The notes under the pieces were generated by a model. That model was not told the origin of the DNA, ran no database searches, and saw only the letters and a list, made by a program, of their open reading frames with translations. Shown here piece by piece: positions 1-4,785 of a stretch of DNA of 6,830 bases (positions are counted from its first letter, which is position 1; every line of letters begins with the position of its first letter). The stretch spans positions 3,722 to 10,551 of the forward strand of contig DPAC01000097.1 of NCBI GenBank assembly GCA_003517675.1. Direction: 5' to 3'. This stretch comes from Porphyromonadaceae bacterium. Its GTDB lineage: Bacteria > Bacteroidota > Bacteroidia > Bacteroidales > Dysgonomonadaceae. A program made the translations under genes and the position numbers.

Positions 1-138
1 TAAAGAAAAGATGAAACTGAATTCAAACAGAATCTTAACGGCATATTTCTTGACTGATCTCTCCCTTTTCTATTTTTTTTGCAGGAAATATCAGAAAAAA
101 ATAAAATATAATCAATTAATTTATAGCAAATTAAAAAA

Positions 139-157
139 GTGAGTTATTAGTGAGTTA
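139..157 (+). repeat. 11-bp-phased direct repeat upstream of the NVEALA promoter
   Basis: The octamer GTGAGTTA occurs at 139-146 and again at 150-157, a period of 11 bp or about one helical turn. It ends 6 nt before the -33 element of the promoter at 164-194. Two phased half-sites just upstream of a promoter are what an activator dimer or a tandem-binding response regulator would use. The protein that binds is unknown, and chance recurrence in AT-rich DNA cannot be excluded. Confidence 0.4.
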
Positions 158-163
158 AAAAAA

Positions 164-194
164 TTGGTCAAAACCAAGTGTTCAGATACATTTG
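164..194 (+). promoter_or_regulatory. Bacteroidetes-type promoter of the first NVEALA gene
   Basis: A perfect -7 element TACATTTG (consensus TAnnTTTG) lies at 187-194. A TTG at 164-166 serves as -33 element, with a 20-nt spacer, the usual Bacteroides arrangement. Transcription should start around 200, giving a leader of about 30 nt before the ATG at 234. The -33 region sits inside a short palindrome, TTGGT at 164-168 and ACCAA at 173-177, which could be a repressor site. Start site and regulation are inferred. Confidence 0.7.
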
Positions 195-233
195 TAATTG
201 CAATAATGCATTAAATCTTTTAAATTCGTTGGT

Positions 234-455
234 ATGAAGAAAAAAATTCTATCGGGCGTATTTGCCCTCGCACTTCTTGCAACCACTGGTTGGGGAGTAA
301 ACAAGAGTATGAGTAATGATGCCGGTCTTAGTGATTTGGCATTGAGTAATGTGGAAGCGTTGGCTACAGGTGAAAGTACTGTCGAAGTATGCTTAGGTTT
401 GTGGGGATCATGCATTGATGATGTTAAAGCACCTTACGTTAAAGGCACATTTTAA
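234..455 (+). CDS. NVEALA-family exported small protein (first copy)
   Basis: This encodes a 73-residue peptide of the Bacteroidales NVEALA family, whose function is unknown. It has a lysine-rich start (residues 2-4), a hydrophobic segment at about 5-20 suited to membrane targeting, a polar linker, and the signature NVEALATGES at 39-48. A 25-residue tail follows with cysteines at 53 and 60 that could form one disulfide. ALA at 42-44 resembles a signal-peptidase AxA site but lies about 20 residues beyond the hydrophobic core, so separate proteolytic release of the tail is possible; that is inference. The start at 234 is supported by a good promoter 40 nt upstream. A related peptide gene lies at 1666-1938, on the other side of a propeller lipoprotein gene. 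The GC-rich element at 464-530 and the hairpin at 562-613 separate this gene from the lipoprotein gene. Confidence 0.85.
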   Translation: MKKKILSGVFALALLATTGWGVNKSMSNDAGLSDLALSNVEALATGESTVEVCLGLWGSCIDDVKAPYVKGTF

Positions 456-463
456 ATGAATCT

Positions 464-530
464 CCCCGCCGCAAGCGGACGGGGTATCATGATGGATTGC
501 AAGATATACCTTTCGCCACAAGTGGCGGGG
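464..530. repeat. REP/BIME-like pair of GC-rich hairpins
   Basis: Two compact GC-rich hairpins stand in an AT-rich intergenic region. The first pairs CCCCG (464-468) with CGGGG (480-484), with inner CCG/CGG, loop CAAG and one bulged A. The second pairs CGCCAC (514-519) with GTGGCG (522-527) across AA. The outer edges TCCCCGCC (463-470) and GGCGGGGA (524-531) are exact inverted repeats, and GGTAT (483-487) can pair with ATACC (506-510), so the whole block can also fold as one long foldback. Two inverted REP-like units with a short linker fit a dispersed extragenic palindrome of the kind mobilised by RAYT transposases. Only one copy is visible here, so repetitiveness is not shown. A structured RNA or terminator for the upstream gene is the alternative. 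Confidence 0.55.
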
Positions 531-561
531 AATTAAACGCCAAGTGATTCAAACTTTTATT

Positions 562-617
562 AAGAGACTGAATAAAAGCTTATATTTTATTAAATTCTAT
601 TATTCAGTCTCTTTTCA
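562..617 (+). terminator. Long hairpin with T-tail: terminator or attenuator before the lipoprotein gene
   Basis: A perfect 14-bp stem joins 562-575 (AAGAGACTGAATAA) to 600-613 (its exact complement), around a 24-nt AT-rich loop. TTTT overlaps the stem end at 612-615, and a second T-rich run begins at 620. It lies 24 nt before the ATG at 638. It could end the NVEALA transcript, attenuate read-through into the lipoprotein gene, or be a palindromic binding site. The loop is large for a classical intrinsic terminator, so the role is uncertain. Confidence 0.5.
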
Positions 618-637
618 CTCTTTTAAAATTTTTTTAT

Positions 638-1669
638 ATGAAAAATAAATACCTATATTATATATTTATACTATTTACTATATCTTGTACTAATGACAAT
701 CAATCATTTGACTCCATGTTCAAGCATAGAAAAAAAGTAATATTAGAAAACGTATCTTTTATCAATAAAGATGATTTATTATCTCCAGAAAATATAGCTG
801 TAAAAGATAGCTTATGCGTTATTTATGAACCTCAAGGAGAAAAATTGCTAACTGTTTTTGATTTAAAAAATAAAACAAAAAAAAAAGAACTTTTAGCCAA
901 AGGAAATGGACCTGGTGAAGCTATCTCCCTACAGACTATTTTATTTGACGGTCAGCAAGATTTTTTTTATTGTAATGATGTAGCACAAAATAAGTTGAAT
1001 ATTTTTTCAACCCCGAACTTCAATCTGTTAGAACAAAAAAAAATCAACTTTTCATTTGCTACATTCACAAGAGATATGAACAATTGGATTTTTTCAATCG
1101 TTGGGCAATCTAAACCTTTTGTTTTTTTTAAAAATAACGAAGAAGAAATACGATTTGGATCCCCAGTTAAAATTTCACATGTTGAACCAAACATTATAAC
1201 ACAGGTATTGCAAGGACCAATAGCAGTAACGAACACTCCAATAAAAAAATTAGCTTGGTTTTCCGTTTATGGAGAAGTTTTCCAAATCTATAACTATGAT
1301 AATTCAAACGATATAAAATTGGTCAAAGAAATTGTTATTAATTTACCAATCTTTGATGAAAGCGGTGCAATGGATATGGATACAAAGCTTGGTATTAACT
1401 CTCTATCTTCGAGTGAAAATTATATTTTTGCATTATATTCTAATAATTTTCTTAGAGATGCTTTAACTTTAAAGAAAGACATTTTTAATTCGAAAAATAT
1501 TTTAGTTTATGATTGGAATGGACTACCTATAGTTTTATTAGAATTAGATAAAGAAGTTCTTGCTATAGCATATAATAAATCCGATGACACCTTATATTGT
1601 ATAGGCTTAGACGATGATAAAGATTATCAAATATTTACCATAAAAGAGATAGAAAAGAAATTAAAATGA
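638..1669 (+). CDS. BF3164/TolB-like six-bladed propeller lipoprotein
   Basis: This encodes a predicted lipoprotein of 343 residues. The N-terminus has lysines, a hydrophobic stretch at about 5-13 and a lipobox FTISC ending at Cys17, so it should be anchored in the envelope. The motif GNGPGE at 89-94 is typical of the Bacteroidetes TolB-like propeller lipoproteins (BF3164 / 6-bladed beta-propeller families). The length also fits the family, and the rest reads as alternating beta-strands with aromatic turns. No enzymatic motif is visible; a binding or sensing role is inferred from the fold. Family knowledge links such lipoproteins with NVEALA peptide genes, as here on both sides. The stop overlaps the start of the next gene (ATGA, 1666-1669), indicating translational coupling. 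The gene is strikingly AT-rich and contains long homopolymer runs, including ten A at 877-886. No clear promoter lies directly upstream, so it may depend on read-through through the hairpin at 562-613. Confidence 0.78.
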   Translation: MKNKYLYYIFILFTISCTNDNQSFDSMFKHRKKVILENVSFINKDDLLSPENIAVKDSLCVIYEPQGEKLLTVFDLKNKTKKKELLAKGNGPGEAISLQTILFDGQQDFFYCNDVAQNKLNIFSTPNFNLLEQKKINFSFATFTRDMNNWIFSIVGQSKPFVFFKNNEEEIRFGSPVKISHVEPNIITQVLQGPIAVTNTPIKKLAWFSVYGEVFQIYNYDNSNDIKLVKEIVINLPIFDESGAMDMDTKLGINSLSSSENYIFALYSNNFLRDALTLKKDIFNSKNILVYDWNGLPIVLLELDKEVLAIAYNKSDDTLYCIGLDDDKDYQIFTIKEIEKKLK

Positions 1670-1938
1670 AAAAATATTTGTCTATTAGTGCAGTTGTACT
1701 TATATTTGCATTCATTGCGAATGTAAGCAATAATTTGCCAAGAAATGTTTCTCCTGATATCTTTATAGAGAACTTGGAAGCGTTAGCATCCGGAGAAAGT
1801 GGTGGTCAACCAATGGATTGTTATTCTAATATTGAAAAAGTTGATGATGGAAGACCCGTAGAAACTATAACTTATTGTTTAGATTGTCAGTCAATAAGAG
1901 GTACACATTGGTGGAATCAGAGTCGTTGTATGCGATAA
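1666..1938 (+). CDS. NVEALA-family exported small protein (second copy)
   Basis: This encodes a 90-residue peptide whose N-terminus matches the NVEALA architecture: lysines at 2-3, a hydrophobic segment at about 4-20, and the variant signature NLEALASGES at 36-45. The tail is longer than in the first copy and unrelated to it apart from its cysteines, at 52, 71, 74 and 88, which could form two disulfides. Those at 71 and 74 form a CxxC pair, and a WW pair follows at 82-83. The start codon overlaps the stop of the lipoprotein gene by 4 nt, so the two are probably made together. The gene ends in a double stop, TAATAA. Two such peptides share the leader motif but have divergent tails. This suggests that the leader is the processed or recognised part and the tail is the variable product; that is inference. 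Confidence 0.8.
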   Translation: MKKYLSISAVVLIFAFIANVSNNLPRNVSPDIFIENLEALASGESGGQPMDCYSNIEKVDDGRPVETITYCLDCQSIRGTHWWNQSRCMR

Positions 1939-2013
1939 TAAGCTTATCCAACAAATAAATAATCACGTGGAAATACTGAATCTATTTACTTTAAGGCTAT
2001 ATTGATAATATGA

Positions 2014-2349
2014 TTGAGTAGTTTACAAACCTGGATAAAAAATGAAGGGCATCAATTGCATTACACCCGATTTTTCGAAAAATATACCATCCCTGAACCT
2101 GAAGACTACGACTGGCTTATCGTGATGGGTGGCCCGATGGGTGCCAAAATCAGGCCTTCATCTTTGACCATAAAGTAGTAGGACTCCAGTTCCACCTGGA
2201 AATTACCCCCAAGGGTCTTGAACAAATGCTTGAGGGAGCTGAAGATGAACTGATTGATGCCCCGTATATTCAAAAAAAGGAGGACATCCTGAATAATTCT
2301 CATTATGCACATTCGACCAATGAAAAGATGGTAAAGATTCTGAATCGAA
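2014..2349 (+). pseudogene. Class I glutamine amidotransferase, internally deleted remnant
   Basis: Two pieces of a GMP-synthase-like class I glutamine amidotransferase are joined out of frame. The first, read from 2014, contains GHQLHYTRFFEKY and DWLIVMGGPMG (to about 2138), the N-terminal strand and GGPM loop of the family, and stops at 2176-2178. The second lies one frame away, from about 2142: CQNQAF, then VVGLQFHLEITP (about 2175-2210), which carries the conserved His-Glu of the catalytic triad, then NEKMVKIL near the usual C-terminus. The central part, including the nucleophile-elbow cysteine (GxCLGxQ), is missing, as are the first residues and any start codon. The remnant runs straight into a macro-domain fragment at about 2350. 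It cannot encode an active enzyme. The family assignment is strong; the exact junctions are estimates. Confidence 0.8.
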
Positions 2350-2454
2350 TCGACCGGGGCTTTCGGATATCCGATCAGAGAGGCGACCAAAGTAACCCTT
2401 GATACAATCAAAGAAATTGCTCCAACCCTGAAAAATGTATCAGAAGTAAAATAG
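2350..2454 (+). pseudogene. Macro-domain (ADP-ribose binding) C-terminal remnant
   Basis: Read from 2350 the sequence gives STGAFGYP, then REATKVTLDTIKEIAP and KNVSEVK, with a stop at 2452-2454. STGxFGYP is the diphosphate-binding loop of macro domains (as in MacroD-type ADP-ribose deacetylases), and the helix after it also fits the family. Everything upstream, about two thirds of the domain with the catalytic Asn/Asp region, is absent. The final strand after SEVK is also gone. The fragment abuts the amidotransferase remnant at 2014-2349, so a deletion has joined two decayed genes. It is not expected to be expressed or functional. Confidence 0.68.
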
Positions 2455-2488
2455 CCATTATTTGTGAATGTATTTGTTGACAAACTGT

Positions 2489-2496
2489 TATATTTG
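2489..2496 (+). promoter_or_regulatory. -7 promoter element of the HTH gene
   Basis: TATATTTG matches TAnnTTTG exactly and ends 4 nt before the ATG at 2501. No convincing -33 element is seen at the usual distance. The position implies a transcript with almost no leader, and it argues that the in-frame ATG at 2468, upstream of the element, is not the true start. Confidence 0.55.
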
Positions 2497-2500
2497 CAGC

Positions 2501-3055
2501 ATGAAACAAGTTGGGCAATATATTCAATCTCTTATCATTAATGGCGGATACAGTCAATCTGAAGTTGCGAGAGAAATAGGGGTGTCCCGGCAATCGCTAA
2601 GTTATGTTATTGCCGGACGTCGTGAGCTGTCGATACCGCTGGCTTTGAAACTGGAATCGTTTTTCAATCTTCGCGAGGGAGAACTCCTGAAAAAACAGGC
2701 AGCAGACAGCATCCGCAAGTATAAGCAGAAAATTAAAAACGAATTGATTGAACGATTGTCCGCAGTCAATGCATTCTGGTCTTATGCCGATGTTTCGAAA
2801 GAAGATATTCCGGATGACGAGTTAATAGAAAAAGTATTCATTCATTTAGATTTAGCGGATATAGCCAAACTTTTCGAACTATATCAAAGGGATTATATCC
2901 GTAAGATATGGAAAGATAAAATGGTTATTCAGGGTGATTATCTTTTTGACCTGAATGTGATGATCGCCCTCTATTATTTTAATATAAAGCAGCCGGAGAA
3001 ATATCTCAAACGGGTTGAACGGGAACATCTTAAAAAGCTATTGACCCATGCGTAA
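2501..3055 (+). CDS. XRE-type HTH protein with C-terminal helical domain (possible antitoxin)
   Basis: This encodes a 184-residue protein. Residues 5-58 form a Cro/C1-type helix-turn-helix: YSQSEVAREIG (17-27) is the second helix, SRQSLSYVIAGRR (29-41) the turn and recognition helix, followed by IPLALKLESFF. A lysine-rich helical linker (about 63-85) leads to a C-terminal domain with FWSY at 92-95 and IPDDELIEKV at 103-112. That domain resembles small helical domains, DUF6922-like, that accompany toxin or AbiEii-type genes in Bacteroidetes; this match is from memory and tentative. The start at 2501 is preferred over 2468 because the -7 box lies between them. An ATG at 3048 overlaps its stop by 8 nt, as in coupled toxin-antitoxin pairs, but the downstream frame is broken. 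A stand-alone transcriptional regulator is the alternative. Confidence 0.75.
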   Translation: MKQVGQYIQSLIINGGYSQSEVAREIGVSRQSLSYVIAGRRELSIPLALKLESFFNLREGELLKKQAADSIRKYKQKIKNELIERLSAVNAFWSYADVSKEDIPDDELIEKVFIHLDLADIAKLFELYQRDYIRKIWKDKMVIQGDYLFDLNVMIALYYFNIKQPEKYLKRVEREHLKKLLTHA

Positions 3056-3211
3056 AGGATTGACAGACAAAATGGATGCTATCAGATGTTATTATCAGAC
3101 AGATTTATGTCCGATGAAAATATGAAGCAACTTGAATCTAAATATGATGTATCGAAAGAAGTGATGCGCGAATATATCCTCCAAAAGTTGAAAAACGCCA
3201 ATTTAACCTGA
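3048..3211 (+). pseudogene. Broken small ORF coupled to the HTH gene (unrecognised)
   Basis: An ATG at 3048 overlaps the HTH stop and reads MRKGLTDKMDAIR before ending at 3123-3125. A second frame, open from 3086 to the stop at 3209-3211 (41 codons), reads RFMSDENMKQLES and continues with an amphipathic charged helix including YDVSKEVMREYILQK. Joined by one frameshift near 3086, the two would give a protein of about 54 residues. I do not recognise the family. It may be a decayed partner of the HTH protein, the tail of a larger truncated gene, or a genuine 41-residue ORF. A sequencing indel could also explain the break. Confidence 0.35.
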
Positions 3212-3217
3212 CATATC

Positions 3218-3243
3218 GAAAAAAATCTATCTTGGTAATCGGT
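3218..3243 (+). repeat. Left arm of imperfect inverted repeat flanking the esterase gene
   Basis: These 26 nt match the reverse complement of 4201-4226 at 22 positions. The arms enclose the minus-strand hydrolase gene over about 1 kb. The right arm contains that gene's -7 promoter box; here the equivalent reads TATCTTGG, one base off the consensus. It could be a decayed promoter copied from the same source, or a degenerate element end. Confidence 0.35.
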
Positions 3244-3287
3244 CGAGGCGTATGACTCTTGGAGCGGATGTCCGGATATCCCGGTAA

Positions 3288-4166
3288 TTATTTTTCTATC
3301 ATTCCGATATCGCGCAGCCAGGAGAGTACCCTGAACGGCCATTCGTTGACTGTATGACCCGTATTACGCAGGCCATAACCGTGTCCGCCGGAGGGGTAAA
3401 TGTGCAACGCGGCCGGCACATTCGCCTCTTTTAACGCATAGTAATAAAACAGACTGCTGTTGATGTGGCTCCTATCATCCTGTGTCTGAATCAGGATGGT
3501 GGGAGGCGTCTGCTGATTAACTTTCAGCTCAGGGGCAATTGAAAAATTCTCCCCGGAGAGATAGGCCGGGTAGACCAGGATGGTGAAGTCGGGACGGAGG
3601 CTCACCTCGTCAAAGGAATCCACTTTCGGATAGGTGCGCTCACCATAGTTTGTGCTGGCCACAGCAGACAGGTGTGCTCCCGCCGAGAAACCCATTACGC
3701 CGATCTTGTTGGCGTCGATATGCCATTCATCCGCATGTCCCCGTGTATAAGCGATGGCGCGCTGCAAATCCTGTAAAGGAGCTGTATGTTTCTCCAACCC
3801 TTCGCGGCGCGGCACGCGGTACTTCACCAGCACACAGTTAACGCCGAAGCTGTTGAACCGCTTGCAAATCTCCGACCCCTCCAGGTTGTAGGCCAGGATA
3901 TTGTATCCACCTCCCGGATTCACGATGATGGTCACCCCGCTGTTTAGTTCTGCCGGTGCAGGATAGAAAGTAAGCGTAGGTTCGCTCACATTGCTGATGC
4001 GCAGCACGGGACAGCCGGCCACTTTGTTGCCGCTCAGGTCGTCCACCTGTTTCATCTTCACCGATTCGCCCGGTGCACCGCCGGGGAACAGCAGTACCGG
4101 CTTTTCCTGCGATTGAACACTCATGGTTGTAAGGACAAAAAAAAGAAGAAAAGCAATATTTCGCAT
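3288..4166 (-). CDS. Secreted alpha/beta hydrolase, carbohydrate-esterase type
   Basis: This encodes a 292-residue enzyme with a signal peptide (hydrophobic core about 4-15, likely cleavage near 19-20 before EKP), so it acts in the periplasm or outside the cell. It has the alpha/beta-hydrolase layout: oxyanion-hole motif PGGGY at 84-88, nucleophile elbow GFSAG at 159-163 with Ser161, acidic residue Asp230 or Asp231 in QTQDD, and catalytic His262 in GGHGYG. The architecture is that of the BD-FAE / acetyl-xylan-esterase-like hydrolases that Bacteroidetes use to remove ester groups from plant polysaccharides. The actual substrate cannot be read from the sequence. It is transcribed alone, opposite to its neighbours, with a -7 element at 4209-4216. 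Its composition is clearly GC-richer than the NVEALA cassette and similar to rlmN. All catalytic residues are present and the length is normal, so it should be active. Confidence 0.85.
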   Translation of the reverse strand: MRNIAFLLFFVLTTMSVQSQEKPVLLFPGGAPGESVKMKQVDDLSGNKVAGCPVLRISNVSEPTLTFYPAPAELNSGVTIIVNPGGGYNILAYNLEGSEICKRFNSFGVNCVLVKYRVPRREGLEKHTAPLQDLQRAIAYTRGHADEWHIDANKIGVMGFSAGAHLSAVASTNYGERTYPKVDSFDEVSLRPDFTILVYPAYLSGENFSIAPELKVNQQTPPTILIQTQDDRSHINSSLFYYYALKEANVPAALHIYPSGGHGYGLRNTGHTVNEWPFRVLSWLRDIGMIEK

Positions 4167-4200
4167 AATTAATAAATTTCAAACTGAAAATTGCATGAAT

Positions 4201-4226
4201 ACTGATTACAAAGATAGATACTTTTC
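4201..4226 (-). repeat. Right arm of imperfect inverted repeat flanking the esterase gene
   Basis: This is the partner of 3218-3243, with 22 of 26 positions matching in inverted orientation. It overlaps the esterase -7 element, so the similarity may reflect shared promoter ancestry rather than the ends of a mobile element. Confidence 0.35.
4209..4216 (-). promoter_or_regulatory. -7 promoter element of the esterase gene
   Basis: The complement reads TATCTTTG, a perfect TAnnTTTG. It lies 42 nt before the ATG (4166), giving a leader of about 35-40 nt. No clear TTTG -33 element is visible at 19-20 nt spacing. Confidence 0.55.
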
Positions 4227-4300
4227 ACCATTTATTCAGATCAGTACCTTCATATTTGCTCCTTCTTGCAAACACATCCCTTTGGAATTGACTTGTGATT

Positions 4301-4338
4301 CTTCGTATGTACTTCGGATGTACGCCAAATATACGCCA
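4301..4338. repeat. 11-bp-phased direct repeats upstream of the esterase gene
   Basis: CTTCGTATGTA (4301-4311) is followed directly by CTTCGGATGTA (4312-4322), a tandem repeat with one mismatch. TACGCCA then occurs at 4321-4327 and again at 4332-4338, also 11 nt apart. Two sets of half-sites on helical phase suggest a regulator-binding region about 135-170 nt before the esterase start. The binding protein is unknown. Confidence 0.4.
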
Positions 4339-4480
4339 CATAGATCAGGCGGTTTCAAGATTTAAATAGAATCCTGGTAAATCCTATCCCAATTGATTGT
4401 GAATCAATGACATATTATAACAAGATTGTCCTTTTCAGAATTTACGCACATTTATAAGATTTTTCCCAGAATATTTGAAA

Positions 4481-4506
4481 GTACAAAAATAAGTACTTAC
4501 TTGTAC
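4481..4506. promoter_or_regulatory. Palindromic operator of the yefM antitoxin gene
   Basis: GTACAA (4481-4486) and TTGTAC (4501-4506) form an inverted repeat around the perfect palindrome AAGTACTT (4491-4498), ending 18 nt before the ATG. Phd/YefM antitoxins typically repress their own operon at such palindromes. The promoter is less clear: AATATTTG at 4470-4477 is one base off the -7 consensus and directly precedes the operator. Confidence 0.55.
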
Positions 4507-4524
4507 GCATCAAACAAATAAGAT

Positions 4525-4785
4525 ATGAGAACGGCAAATTATTCGGAATTAAGAAAGAATCTCAAGCGTTACCTTGACGGAGTGATCAACGACAATGAAC
4601 CTCTAGTTGTACACCGTTCAGGTAACGAAAGCGTTGTGGTCATTTCATTGGATGAATACAATGCGATAAAAGAAACCGAATATATCATGAAGTCTCCCGC
4701 CATGATGAATATCATCAGGAAAGGCGACGATGAAATCAAAAGAGGCGGTGGTGAAAAAGCGGATATTGACAATCTATGGAAATAA
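4525..4785 (+). CDS. yefM: YefM/Phd-family antitoxin
   Basis: This encodes an 86-residue antitoxin. Residues 1-50 form the Phd/YefM DNA-binding fold: the start MRTANYSELRKNLKRYLD, then EPLVVHRSG (25-33) and VVVISLDEYNAIKETEYI. Residues from about 51 form the charged, flexible tail that wraps around and neutralises a YoeB-type mRNA interferase. Length and motif order are normal, so the antitoxin looks intact. A palindromic GTAC-rich operator at 4481-4506 suggests autorepression. The toxin start (4776) overlaps its 3' end by 10 nt, the standard arrangement, but the toxin is reduced to 26 codons, leaving an orphan antitoxin. It might persist as a regulator, as protection against related toxins, or simply as a relic not yet lost. 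Confidence 0.88.
   Translation: MRTANYSELRKNLKRYLDGVINDNEPLVVHRSGNESVVVISLDEYNAIKETEYIMKSPAMMNIIRKGDDEIKRGGGEKADIDNLWK

Larger units (their letters stand above)
4167..4524. other. Divergent intergenic region between esterase and yefM
   Basis: No credible gene is seen in these 358 nt. The region carries the esterase promoter (4209-4216, minus), the right arm of the inverted repeat (4201-4226), 11-bp-phased direct repeats (4301-4338), a 7-bp palindrome (ATTGATT at 4392-4398 and AATCAAT at 4402-4408 around GTG), and the GTAC-rich operator of yefM (4481-4506). A second perfect minus-strand TAnnTTTG box is present as the complement of 4326-4333, but it has no well-spaced -33 element. Confidence 0.6.

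Noticed and set aside
234..1938. Modified natural product (RiPP) or bacteriocin cluster
   Set aside because: Leader plus Cys-rich tail is suggestive, but there is no modification enzyme, peptidase-containing transporter or immunity gene in the window.
2106..2483. A 125-codon open frame on the minus strand
   Set aside because: It is antisense to clearly recognisable amidotransferase and macro-domain remnants on the plus strand and shows no family features itself.
2468..2500. Upstream ATG extending the HTH protein by 11 residues
   Set aside because: It lies before the -7 box at 2489-2496, and the extension is not part of the HTH fold.
3266..3290. Possible terminator hairpin CCGG-ATATC-CCGG followed by a T-rich stretch
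   Set aside because: The stem is only 4 bp and the T-rich stretch is interrupted; too weak to call.
3082..3342. Minus-strand open frame of 86 codons
   Set aside because: It crosses the antisense of the broken ORF and the 3' end of the esterase gene, with no recognisable motif.
4123..4365. Plus-strand open frame of 80 codons across the esterase leader
   Set aside because: It covers the esterase start, its promoter and repeats; its TDYKDRYFS stretch is explained by the inverted repeat, and no start signal precedes it.
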